From Brachybacterium faecium DSM 4810 (GTDB taxonomy: Bacteria > Actinomycetota > Actinomycetes > Actinomycetales > Dermabacteraceae): a stretch of 64,000 bases of DNA. This document shows positions 26,773 through 34,689 of this stretch, in pieces (position 1 is the stretch's first letter; the number at the start of each line of letters is the position of its first letter). A model generated the notes under the pieces. The model was not told the origin of the DNA and did not search any database. It saw nothing but the letters and a program-made list of their open reading frames with translations. The position numbers and the translations under genes were made by a program. The DNA is taken from contig CP001643.1 in the NCBI GenBank assembly GCA_000023405.1, positions 930,001-994,000 of the forward strand. Reading direction: 5' to 3'.

Positions 26773-27486
26773 ATGATGCGCAGCAAGGGGACCGGCAACG
26801 TGGCCGTCGAGCGCATCCAGGAGCTGATCCTGGCCGAGGGGCTCACGCCGGGGGATCCGATGCCGACCGAGAGCGCGCTGTGCGAGCAGCTGGCGATCTC
26901 CCGCTCCTCGGTGCGGGAGGCGATGCGCACGCTCGCCTCGCTGGACATCGTCGAGGTGCGCCACGGCCACGGCACCTTCGTGGGCCAGCTCTCGCTGTCG
27001 CCGCTCGTGGACGGGCTGCTGTTCCGCGCACGGATGGACGACGGCAACGATCTGCGGGCGCTGCGGGAGGTGGTCGAGCTGCGGATCGCGATCGACCTCT
27101 CCGTCGCGGACCAGCTCGTGGAGCTCTACCGCGACTCGTCCAATCCCGACCTCGAGGAGCTGGTGGAGCAGATGCGCGAGCTCGCCTCCGCCGGCCGGCC
27201 CTTCCCCGACGCGGACGCCGCCTTCCACACGGCGCTCTTCTCGCGCCTGGACAACGGCCTGCTGCGGCAGCTCGCGCAGGCCTTCTGGGAGATCCACACC
27301 GTCGCGGTGCCGCTGCTGCAGGTGCCGCCCGCCGAGGACATCCTCGACACGGTCGACGCCCACCAGGCGATGCTCAGCGCCCTCGAGGACGGGGACGCGG
27401 AGGCCTACCGCGCCGCCGTCATCGAGCACTACCGGCCGCTGGGCCGGGTGCTGGACGCCGCCGCGTCGGTGGAGGGGCCCGCCTGA
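26773..27486 (+). CDS. GntR-family (FadR/FCD subfamily) regulator of the sialic acid operon
   Basis: 237 residues. The winged helix domain covers about residues 8-75 (VERIQELILAEGLTPGDPMP, ISRSSVREAMRTL, VEVRHGHGTFVG). An all-helical FCD ligand domain follows (about 95-225) with LREVVELRIAIDLSVAD, DAAFHTALFSRLDN and DTVDAHQAMLSALEDGD. The conserved Asp/His residues fit the metal site seen in many FCD regulators. AGGAGGGCGC precedes the start. It is divergently transcribed from the nan operon, so it is probably a NanR-like repressor. The ligand is not readable from sequence. Confidence 0.85.
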   Translation: MMRSKGTGNVAVERIQELILAEGLTPGDPMPTESALCEQLAISRSSVREAMRTLASLDIVEVRHGHGTFVGQLSLSPLVDGLLFRARMDDGNDLRALREVVELRIAIDLSVADQLVELYRDSSNPDLEELVEQMRELASAGRPFPDADAAFHTALFSRLDNGLLRQLAQAFWEIHTVAVPLLQVPPAEDILDTVDAHQAMLSALEDGDAEAYRAAVIEHYRPLGRVLDAAASVEGPA

Positions 27487-27492
27487 CCCGGG

Positions 27493-27535
27493 CGACATCC
27501 CCACGGCCTGCGCACCGGTGTCCTCGGGGATGTCG
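27493..27535. repeat. long-spaced inverted repeat after the regulator gene
   Basis: Two perfect 10-nt arms, CGACATCCCC (27493-27502) and GGGGATGTCG (27526-27535), 23 nt apart. They begin 7 bp past the regulator stop and end 3 bp before the -10 element of the next gene. This could be a weak terminator or an operator. Confidence 0.4.
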
Positions 27536-27538
27536 ACG

Positions 27539-27544
27539 TACCGT
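27539..27544 (+). promoter_or_regulatory. -10 element of a leaderless transcript (ArsD-like gene)
   Basis: TACCGT, six bases before the ATG at 27551, with no ribosome binding site in between. Confidence 0.5.
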
Positions 27545-27550
27545 GGGGGG

Positions 27551-28096
27551 ATGACCGACGCCGACGAGACCGCCGAGCTGGCGGCTCTGGACATCTTCCT
27601 GCCCTCCCCGCCGCCGGACCACGCCGCGCAGGAGGCCTTCCTCGACGAGGCCGCCGCGCTCGCCCTGGACGGACACCCCATCACCGTGTATCTCCAGGAC
27701 GAGGACGCCTGGGCCTTCGAGGAGTGCGAACCGGTGCGTGCGCTGCTGGACTCGGCCGGGGACGCGGTGCTGCCGGTGACGCTGCTGGGCCTGGACATCG
27801 TGGTCAGCTCCGTCTACCCGACCACCGCGCAGATGGAGCGCTTCGCCCGGGAGGGCGGGGCGCCGCGCCCGCGCCCGTCGGCCGCCGCGGCGGCCTGCGG
27901 CCCCGGAGGGGCGCCGGCCGGTGGTGCCGCGCCCCTGCCTCGCGAGGCCGGCGGATTCGCCGCGCAGCTGCTGGGCGCCGCCCCGGCCGCGCCGCGGCCC
28001 GAGGGCGGGCCCGACATCGGCGGGCGGCGCAACCTCATGGGCGGGGACATCGGCGACGGCCTGCCGGAGCCCGGCACGGGCCGCGCCACCGGCTGA
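27551..28096 (+). CDS. ArsD-like thioredoxin-fold protein lacking the arsenic-binding cysteines
   Basis: 181 residues. Residues about 5-95 resemble ArsD, the arsenite metallochaperone: a hydrophobic first strand (LAALDIFLPSP), WAFEECEPVRALLDSAGD, and the diagnostic VLPVTLLGLDIVVSSVYPTT. The Cys-Cys and downstream Cys of ArsD near residues 12-18 are absent; the first strand leads into Pro-rich sequence. The C-terminal ~85 residues are rich in Ala, Gly and Pro and look disordered. No arsA, arsB or arsR gene is nearby. The start at 27551 is supported by a -10 hexamer six bases upstream. Function is unknown; arsenic binding seems unlikely. Confidence 0.6.
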   Translation: MTDADETAELAALDIFLPSPPPDHAAQEAFLDEAAALALDGHPITVYLQDEDAWAFEECEPVRALLDSAGDAVLPVTLLGLDIVVSSVYPTTAQMERFAREGGAPRPRPSAAAAACGPGGAPAGGAAPLPREAGGFAAQLLGAAPAAPRPEGGPDIGGRRNLMGGDIGDGLPEPGTGRATG

Positions 28097-28114
28097 GCGG
28101 CAGGGCCGCGGGTC

Positions 28115-28807
28115 TCAGAGCGAGCAGGCCACCCCGTTGAAGCCGTGGTTGCAGTAGCCGCCGGGGTTCTTCGCGAGGAACTGCTGATGCTCGGGCTCGG
28201 CCGTGTAGTAGACGCCGTCCCCGGCCTCGGACAGGGGCCGCAGCTCGGTGGTGATGGCACCGCGGCCGGCCTCGTCCAGCGCCCGCTGGTAGCGGCTCGC
28301 CGAGTCGCGCACCACCTCGCCCTGGGCCGCAGCGGTCCAGTACACCGCGCTGCGGTACTCGGTGCCCACGTCGTTGCCCTGCCGGTTCGCGGTGGTGGGA
28401 TCGTGCTGCTCCCAGAACTGCGAGAGCAGGGCGCGCAGGGTCTCCTCGCCGCCCGCGTAGATCACGCGCACCGCTTCGGCGTGGCCCGTGCGGGCGGAGA
28501 ACACCTCCTCGTAGGTGGGGTGCGGGGTGAAGCCGCCCGCGTAGCCGGAGGAGGTGGTGTGCACGCCCGGGACCTGCCAGGCGATCCGCTCGATGCCCCA
28601 GAAGCAGCCGCCGGCGAGGATGAGCTCCTCGGTCCCGGCCGGCCAGGGCCGCGGATCCACCGGCGCCTCGGGGCCGAGCATGTCCGTGCCGAGCACGAGA
28701 TGCTCTCGCGCGAGCGCATAGGGATAGCCGGCACGACCGGGGAGGGCGTCCTCCGGCGCGACCATGTCCTTCTTGTGCGCGTACAGGAGGTCCATCATCT
28801 GCCACAT
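28115..28807 (-). CDS. msrA: peptide-methionine (S)-S-oxide reductase
   Basis: 230 residues; repairs oxidised methionine in proteins. The catalytic Cys is in LAGGCFWGIERIAWQ, with TSSGYAGGFTPHPTYEEV, VGTEYRSAVYW and the C-terminal GGYCNHGFNGVACSL holding likely recycling cysteines. About 65 residues precede the catalytic motif, including LLYAHKKDMVAPEDALPGR, a conserved N-terminal extension in actinobacterial MsrA. I chose the ATG at 28807 because TACCGT lies seven bases upstream, a leaderless arrangement. An in-frame ATG at 28837 with an AGGA element would add 10 residues. It converges with the ArsD-like gene, 18 bp apart. Confidence 0.9.
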   Translation of the reverse strand: MWQMMDLLYAHKKDMVAPEDALPGRAGYPYALAREHLVLGTDMLGPEAPVDPRPWPAGTEELILAGGCFWGIERIAWQVPGVHTTSSGYAGGFTPHPTYEEVFSARTGHAEAVRVIYAGGEETLRALLSQFWEQHDPTTANRQGNDVGTEYRSAVYWTAAAQGEVVRDSASRYQRALDEAGRGAITTELRPLSEAGDGVYYTAEPEHQQFLAKNPGGYCNHGFNGVACSL

Positions 28808-28814
28808 GGGGGTC

Positions 28815-28820
28815 ACGGTA
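28815..28820 (-). promoter_or_regulatory. -10 element of a leaderless transcript (msrA)
   Basis: TACCGT on the minus strand, seven bases before the ATG at 28807. Confidence 0.45.
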
Positions 28821-28899
28821 GTCCCGGCACGCTCCATCCGCCGCGTCCTGTGTCACTCGTTCACGCTCAGCACACCCGTCGATGCCGGCGACGAATCTC

Positions 28900-29454
28900 T
28901 CATCGATCCCTCGGCAGGATCGCTGCGCACAGGCCGATGACTGCGAGCACCCCCGCCACGATCATCCACGGCCCCAGCCGGACCCCGGACAGGACGATCA
29001 CCACCGTCGAGCCCAGGAGGCTCGCCACGAGCGCGAGCAGCGCCGCACGGCCCGTGAGCGCCCAGGCCGCGGCCGAGAAGGAGCCGTGCGCCGGGATCGT
29101 CGCCGCGAGAGCCCAGGCCATGTGGGCGGCGAGGAGGGCGAACCCCACGGCGAGGCCACGCGGCACGGACAGATCGGGCTGCCCGGCGAGCGCCAGGATC
29201 ACCGCCAACGGGGGCAGCATCCCGATGTCGAGATCCGGGCGGATGCTCTGGATCAGGACGCCGATCCCGGCCACGACGGTGAGGGCGCCGGCTCCGGCGT
29301 GTGCGAACAGGCCGTCCGGCAGGGTCAGGACCAGTGCGGCGGTCATCGCGAGTGCGGCGACCCCTCGCAGCAGCCATTGGGTGCCGCTGACGAGACGCAG
29401 ACCCAGCAGGCGCTCGGCGATCAGGTCGACCAGGGCGGGTAGGGCGCGGGCCAT
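28900..29454 (-). CDS. multi-span membrane protein at the end of the MoxR-DUF58 operon
   Basis: 184 residues, mostly hydrophobic, with about five predicted spans (for example VAALAMTAALVLTLPDGLFA, GLAVGFALLAAHMAWALAAT, ALLALVASLLGSTVVIVLSG, PWMIVAGVLAVIGLCAAIL). No family recognised. The ATG overlaps the DUF58 stop by one base (TGATG), so it is coupled to it. I chose it over an in-frame start 27 codons upstream inside the DUF58 gene. Confidence 0.75.
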   Translation of the reverse strand: MARALPALVDLIAERLLGLRLVSGTQWLLRGVAALAMTAALVLTLPDGLFAHAGAGALTVVAGIGVLIQSIRPDLDIGMLPPLAVILALAGQPDLSVPRGLAVGFALLAAHMAWALAATIPAHGSFSAAAWALTGRAALLALVASLLGSTVVIVLSGVRLGPWMIVAGVLAVIGLCAAILPRDR

Positions 29455-30806
29455 CAGGACCTCCTCATGCGCGGTGCCGTGCGCGCGGCCTTGAGCGACA
29501 GCAGGATCGGGGCGAGGGAGGAGGGCCCTTCCCACGGGGTCACCGGCACGCCGGCCTCCTCCAGTTCGCGCACCGTGCGCTCCCGCAGCAGCCGGCGCAG
29601 CGCCCAGGCTTCCGGCCAGAACCGGTCCGGGGAGAGTCCTGGGGCCCTGGGCGCCCTGCCGGTGAGCACCGAGACGTCACCGATGCTCGCGGGGAGGGTG
29701 TCGACCACGATCACCTCGGCCCCCCGGGAGACCAGCTCACCGATCTGGGTGATCGCGGCCTTCTCCAGCAGGGGTGAGCACACCACGGTCAACGTGCCCG
29801 GCCGCACCCTCTGCAGACGGCGGGTGGCGCGCAGGGTGCTGTCCCGACGGCCGGCCCGGGAGAGGGCATCGGTGAGGACACGCAGCTGTCGGGGGCCGGT
29901 TCCCGCGCGTACCGGGCCGATCAGGTGGCCGATGTCGAACAGGGAGACCCGGTCGCCGGCGGTCAGGTAATGCCGGGCGACCGCCGTGGTCGCGCGGATG
30001 GTCAGGTCGAGGCTGGTCGGTTCCGTCGCCGCGGTCCAGGGCGCGGGCTGGATGTCCGAGATCGTGTCGGTGACGATCAGCACGTCGGTGTCCTGCTCGG
30101 TGAAGGTCGCATTGGTGTGGAGCTTCCCCGTGCGGCTGGTGACGCGCCAGTTGATCCTGTGCAGCCGGTCGCCGGGACGGAACTCGCGCACCTCGGACAG
30201 CGCCGTGCCGTCCCCGTGCCGCGCGGAGAGGTGCGCGCCGCTGACGCCGATCGGGCTCGGCACTGTCACCGGTGCATCGAGGATGGAGGCGGAAGGCACC
30301 ACCTTCACCCCGAGCGTCGGCAGGGTCTGCTGGGCGCGGACCGCGCCGAAGGAGTCGCTGACCAGCACATGGGCAGGACCGACGGGGACCAGTCCCCAGC
30401 GATGGGCCGTGATCCGGATCCGTGCCGAACCGTCACCCGCCAGCGAGCCGCAGGGCGGGGCGAGGTCGACGTGCGGCGCGCGCGGCAGCGTCACGGAGGT
30501 CAGCACTCCCGGAGCCGTGGTCACGACGGCCGCAGAGGTCCCGCCCTCCTCGACGGTCGGGCGGGTCACGCGCATGTGCGCGCCTCCCACGTCGTTCTCC
30601 TCCGCGCGCGCCGTCCGGCGCGCGAGCGAGACCGCGCACCAGGCCAGCAGCGGAAGACCGGCCGCGATCAGGGCGGGCGAACCGCGCAGCACCGCGAGGG
30701 TCAGCGCCGCCCCGGCGATCGCGACCGCACGGAAGAGCGCCGGCGTGGGCCGGAGCCGCAGCGTCCGATCACGGCGCACGGCGCTCAGCGGCGGGGCAGA
30801 GCTCAC
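29454..30806 (-). CDS. DUF58 domain protein
   Basis: 450 residues. Two hydrophobic segments near the N-terminus ([36 protein letters not shown]) anchor it in the membrane. The DUF58 signature is [20 protein letters not shown] (about residues 215-234) and is followed by a von Willebrand-A-like region ([12 protein letters not shown]). The start is a GTG overlapping the MoxR stop (GTGA). MoxR-DUF58 pairs are a conserved AAA+/adaptor module whose clients are often cell-envelope or secreted proteins; the target here is not known. Confidence 0.88.
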   Translation of the reverse strand: MSSAPPLSAVRRDRTLRLRPTPALFRAVAIAGAALTLAVLRGSPALIAAGLPLLAWCAVSLARRTARAEENDVGGAHMRVTRPTVEEGGTSAAVVTTAPGVLTSVTLPRAPHVDLAPPCGSLAGDGSARIRITAHRWGLVPVGPAHVLVSDSFGAVRAQQTLPTLGVKVVPSASILDAPVTVPSPIGVSGAHLSARHGDGTALSEVREFRPGDRLHRINWRVTSRTGKLHTNATFTEQDTDVLIVTDTISDIQPAPWTAATEPTSLDLTIRATTAVARHYLTAGDRVSLFDIGHLIGPVRAGTGPRQLRVLTDALSRAGRRDSTLRATRRLQRVRPGTLTVVCSPLLEKAAITQIGELVSRGAEVIVVDTLPASIGDVSVLTGRAPRAPGLSPDRFWPEAWALRRLLRERTVRELEEAGVPVTPWEGPSSLAPILLSLKAARTAPRMRRS

Positions 30807-31801
30807 GCCCGACCACCGACGGCGGCCGGGGCCTCCGTCGCGGCCGGCACGGGGACCTGCGAGAGCACCGACTCGACCACGCCGGCACCCGTGGCGTTCT
30901 GCAGCCACAGCTCGGGCTTGACCGTCACGCGATGATCGAGGGCCGGGTGGGCGAGGGCCTTGATGTCCTCGGGCACCACGTAGGTCCGGCCGCGGATCAC
31001 GGCGAGGGCGCGTGCGCACGTGATGAGGGCGAGGGTCCCTCGGGGGGACGCGCCGACCAGGGAGTGCTGATGGGTTCGCGTCGCGGCGACCAGCTCGACG
31101 GCGTAATGGCCGATGGCGTCCTCGACATGGACGTCCTCGACGGCCTCCTGCACCGCGAGGAGGCCCTCTCTGTCGAGCACCTCCGTGACGGACTGCTCCT
31201 CACGGCGGCGGTCCAGACGCCGCGAGACCACGTCCCACTCGTCTGCGGCGGTCGGATAGCCGAAGGACAGCCGCAGCAGGAAGCGATCCAGCTGCGCCTC
31301 CGGCAGGGGATAGGTGCCCTCATGCTCGATAGGGTTGGCGGTGGCGAGCACGTGGAACGGGCGCGGCAGAGCGCGGGTCGTGCCCTCCACGGTGACCTGT
31401 CGCTCCTGCATCGCCTCGAGCAGGGCGGACTGTGTCTTCGGCGGTGTGCGGTTGACCTCGTCGGCCAGCAGCAGCCCCGTGAACACCGGACCGGGCCGGA
31501 AGAGGAACTCGCCGTTGCGCTGATCGAACACCTCGGCACCGGTGAGATCGCTCGGGAGCAGATCCGGGGTGAACTGAGCACGAGTGAAGGGAAGCCCGAG
31601 CGCCTGAGCGAAGGAGCGGGCGGCCAGGGTCTTGCCCAGCCCCGGGAGGTCCTCGATCAGCACGTGGCCGCCGGCCAGGATCCCGGCCAGCACCAGCTCG
31701 AGTGAATCTCGTTTGCCGACCACTGCGCGCTCGACGGTGTCGAGGACAGCAGTCGCGGCGCGAGTGGCTTCGGTGGGATCCACCGGGGTGGGATGGGTCA
31801 T
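30803..31801 (-). CDS. MoxR-family AAA+ ATPase
   Basis: 332 residues. Walker A is [15 protein letters not shown] (about residues 50-64) and Walker [15 protein letters not shown]. The MoxR-specific [20 protein letters not shown] and the C-terminal lid ([19 protein letters not shown]) are present. The start at 31801 follows CAGGAGAGGGGCCCG. It is the first gene of the local MoxR-DUF58-membrane protein unit; the DUF4129 gene usually found with it is at 39302, beyond an ABC transporter island. Confidence 0.92.
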   Translation of the reverse strand: MTHPTPVDPTEATRAATAVLDTVERAVVGKRDSLELVLAGILAGGHVLIEDLPGLGKTLAARSFAQALGLPFTRAQFTPDLLPSDLTGAEVFDQRNGEFLFRPGPVFTGLLLADEVNRTPPKTQSALLEAMQERQVTVEGTTRALPRPFHVLATANPIEHEGTYPLPEAQLDRFLLRLSFGYPTAADEWDVVSRRLDRRREEQSVTEVLDREGLLAVQEAVEDVHVEDAIGHYAVELVAATRTHQHSLVGASPRGTLALITCARALAVIRGRTYVVPEDIKALAHPALDHRVTVKPELWLQNATGAGVVESVLSQVPVPAATEAPAAVGGRA

Positions 31802-32126
31802 CGGGCCCCTCTCCTGGGCGTGTCTCGGCATAGGTCCTCATCGCGGAGGAACAGGGCGTTGTGCGGCTGTGCCACTCGTCGACTCTACGTGACCCAGATC
31901 GCTCGTGAGCCCTGTCGAGGCGGCGTCCGCCGCAGCTCCGTCCTGAGGGAGGTCACGGTTCGATCAGGAACCGATGGGTTGCCGGGGTGCTCCGCGCGGA
32001 TGCCGGGGGAGAGGATAGGCTTGCGCCCGACCCTCGTCATTCGCGTCAGTTCGTCGTGCAAGGAAGCGCTGACCGCCCCGAAGCATCGGTCGACGCCGCC
32101 TCGTCGACAGACACAGAGGTATGAAC
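31802..32126. other. divergent intergenic region between moxR and the peptide ABC ATPase
   Basis: 325 bp without a credible gene. It should hold both divergent promoters; a TAGGCT hexamer at 32016-32021 could be a -10 for the rightward gene. It is also the left boundary of the putative ABC island. No direct repeat or integrase trace was seen. Confidence 0.4.
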
Positions 32127-33926
32127 ATGTCCGAACCCATCCTGACCGTCGCAGATCTGAACGTCACCTTCCCGTCGGAAGCCGGTCCGATCCATGCCGT
32201 GACCGATCTGAGCTACGAGGTCAGAAAGGGCGAGGCCCTCGCCATCGTCGGCGAGTCCGGATCCGGGAAGTCGGTCAGCTCGCTCGCGGTGATGGGGCTG
32301 CTCCCCCAGACGGCGACGATCACGGGCCAGATCGACTTCATGGGCAACGACATGTTCGCCATGAACGACCGTCAGCTCTCCACCCTGCGCGGTGACAAGA
32401 TCTCGATGGTGTTCCAGGACCCTCTCTCGGCGCTGACTCCCGTGTACACGATCGGTGATCAGGTCGCCGAGGCCGTGCGGCTCCACAACCCGAGCATGAC
32501 GAAGGCGGCCGCGGCGGGACGTGCCGTCGAGCTGCTCGATTCCGTCGGCATCCCGGAGCCGCGACGGCGGGCGCGCCAGTTCCCGCACGAATTCTCCGGC
32601 GGCATGCGACAGCGCGTGATGATCGCGATGGCGATCGCCAACGAGCCCGAGCTGATCATCGCCGACGAGCCGACGACCGCCCTGGACGTGACGATCCAGG
32701 CGCAGGTTATGGAGCTGCTCAAGGCCGCGCAGGAGATGGTGGACGCGGCCACCATCCTCATCACCCACGATCTCGGCGTGGTCGCGGGGTTCGCCGACCG
32801 CGTGCTCGTGATGGAGAAGTCGAAGCTGGTGGAGCAGGGGGGCATCGACGAGATTTTCTACCACCCCCAGGAGGCGTATACGCAGAAGCTGCTCTCCGCG
32901 GTGCCTCGCGTGGACGGCCAGGTCACCGCCGCCGAACGTCTCGCGATCGAGCGCGGTGAGATGGAGGCGAGCGACGCCGGTGCCGTCGGCGGCATCACGC
33001 CCGACGCGATCGCGGACGGTGCCGAGGACACCACCGAGGCGCCGAAGATCCTCGAGGTCGAGGAGCTCGAGCGGATCTTCCCGATCACCAAGGGCATGGT
33101 GCTGCGCCGGAAGATCGGCGAGCAGCGCGCCGTCGACGGCATCTCCTTCGACATCCACAAGGGCGAGTGCTTCGCACTGGTCGGGGAGTCCGGCTGTGGG
33201 AAGACGACCACGCTCATGGAGATCATGAAGCTCGAGAAGCTCCAGGGAGGTCGGATCCGCTTCAACGGCACCGACACCTCTCAGCTGACGAAGGAGGACC
33301 GCAAGAAGCTCCGCGCCGAGATCTCGATCGTGTTCCAGGACCCGATGGCCTCGCTCGACCCGCGGCTGCCGATCTCCGACACGCTGCGTGAGCCGATGCG
33401 CGTCCAGGGCTATTCCCGCACCCGCATGGACGAGCGGATCTCGTGGCTCCTGGACACGGTGGGTCTTCTGCCCGAACATGCCGATCGGTACCCCCATGAG
33501 TTCTCCGGCGGCCAGCGCCAGCGCATCGGCGTGGCCCGGGCCCTGGCCTGCGAGCCGAAGCTGATCGTCCTCGACGAGCCCACCTCCGCGCTCGACGTCA
33601 CGATCCAGGCCGGTGTGCTGAACCTGCTCGAGAAGCTCAAGCGCGAGCTCGACATCAGCTACCTCTTCGTCTCCCACGACCTCTCTGTGGTGCGCAACAT
33701 CTCGGACCGCATCGCGGTGATGTACAAGGGACGCATCGTGGAGTCGGGACGCACCCAGGACGTCTTCGACGATCCTCAGCACGACTACACGCGCGTGCTC
33801 CTCTCCGCGGTGCCGATCCCCGACCCGCAGATCGAGCGCACCCGCGAGCGGATCCTCCTGGACCGTGACGAGCTCGACGCGAAGATCGCGGCGGGGACGG
33901 CCGATCACGCTGCGGAGAGCGCCTGA
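32127..33926 (+). CDS. peptide/nickel-type ABC transporter ATPase with two nucleotide-binding domains
   Basis: 599 residues, a DppD-DppF fusion as in GsiA/YejF. Domain 1 (about residues 5-260) has Walker A GESGSGKSV, signature FSGGMRQRVMIAMAI and Walker B IIADEPTTALD. Domain 2 (about 310-580) has Walker A GESGCGKTT, signature FSGGQRQRIGVARAL and Walker B IVLDEPTSALD. An acidic linker joins them. The start at 32127 has GAGG 7 nt upstream; an ATG two codons earlier is too close to it. It should power the permeases at 36554 and 37499, which lie on the opposite strand in a separate transcription unit. Confidence 0.92.
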   Translation: MSEPILTVADLNVTFPSEAGPIHAVTDLSYEVRKGEALAIVGESGSGKSVSSLAVMGLLPQTATITGQIDFMGNDMFAMNDRQLSTLRGDKISMVFQDPLSALTPVYTIGDQVAEAVRLHNPSMTKAAAAGRAVELLDSVGIPEPRRRARQFPHEFSGGMRQRVMIAMAIANEPELIIADEPTTALDVTIQAQVMELLKAAQEMVDAATILITHDLGVVAGFADRVLVMEKSKLVEQGGIDEIFYHPQEAYTQKLLSAVPRVDGQVTAAERLAIERGEMEASDAGAVGGITPDAIADGAEDTTEAPKILEVEELERIFPITKGMVLRRKIGEQRAVDGISFDIHKGECFALVGESGCGKTTTLMEIMKLEKLQGGRIRFNGTDTSQLTKEDRKKLRAEISIVFQDPMASLDPRLPISDTLREPMRVQGYSRTRMDERISWLLDTVGLLPEHADRYPHEFSGGQRQRIGVARALACEPKLIVLDEPTSALDVTIQAGVLNLLEKLKRELDISYLFVSHDLSVVRNISDRIAVMYKGRIVESGRTQDVFDDPQHDYTRVLLSAVPIPDPQIERTRERILLDRDELDAKIAAGTADHAAESA

Positions 33927-33931
33927 GCGCG

Positions 33932-34579
33932 GTGACGCGGCCGGCTGGGGCATCTCGCCGCGAGGGATCCACACACATCCGACCCGCCGGGGCCCTCGTG
34001 TTGTGCCTGATCGTCTGGGTGTTCTGCGCCGCGACGATCGTCGAATCCTTCTGGGTGCTCGGCGTGCACGGCTGGAGGTACGCCGTCCTGCCCCTCGTCG
34101 CGAGCACCGTCGTGTGGGCGTTGCTGTGGATGCCCCGGGTCGTGGTGCGCCCTGAGCGTCTCGAGGTCCGCAACGTGCTCATCACCCATGTGGTGCCATA
34201 CGCGCTCATCGAGGACGTGCGCCTGGGCGCGATGCTGCGGATCGTGCTGGCCCCGCGGGTCGAGGGCGGAACGCCGGAGGTGCTCACGGCATGGAACGCA
34301 CCGGGCGTCGGCAAGGACAGGCCGCTGGACAGAGTCGCTCGTGGGGGTGTACGCCGCTCCCCGCGTGAGGCGGCGGGCCTCGAGCGGGCGTCATGGTCCG
34401 AGCGCCTGGTGCGGGACCAGCGCTCGAGTCCCAGTGCTGCCGTGGTCGAGGCTTGGCGGAGAAATGCCGATCATGCCGGGAGCGGCGCCGACGCCGAGGT
34501 GACGCGTCACCTCAACGTCGAGGTGATGTGCGCGGTCGGCGCCTCGATGCTGCTCCTGCTGGTCAGAGTGCTCTCCTAG
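33932..34579 (+). CDS. PH-like (bPH-type) membrane protein
   Basis: 215 residues from a GTG 5 bp after the ATPase stop. Two adjacent hydrophobic segments (LVLCLIVWVFCAATIVESFW, YAVLPLVASTVVWALLWMP) precede RPERLEVRNVLITHVVPYAL, a pattern typical of bacterial PH-like domains. A charged region follows, then a final span (VMCAVGASMLLLLVRVL). No transport signature. It appears co-transcribed with the ATPase but its role is unknown. It converges on the binding-protein gene at 34690 with a strong hairpin between. Confidence 0.55.
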   Translation: MTRPAGASRREGSTHIRPAGALVLCLIVWVFCAATIVESFWVLGVHGWRYAVLPLVASTVVWALLWMPRVVVRPERLEVRNVLITHVVPYALIEDVRLGAMLRIVLAPRVEGGTPEVLTAWNAPGVGKDRPLDRVARGGVRRSPREAAGLERASWSERLVRDQRSSPSAAVVEAWRRNADHAGSGADAEVTRHLNVEVMCAVGASMLLLLVRVLS

Positions 34580-34615
34580 GAGCCCGCACTCACGCGAGCT
34601 GCGCAGCGCACGGCG

Positions 34616-34659
34616 GCGGGAAGGGCCCCGCCGCCCGGTGGCGGCGGGGCCCTTCCCGC
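34616..34659. terminator. bidirectional hairpin terminator between convergent genes
   Basis: A perfect 20-bp stem (34616-34635 with 34640-34659) closes a CGGT loop. It sits between the PH-like gene and the binding-protein gene and can serve both strands. Confidence 0.85.
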
Positions 34660-34689
34660 TCGGCTGAGTCCTGTCAGCTCAGAAGGAGG

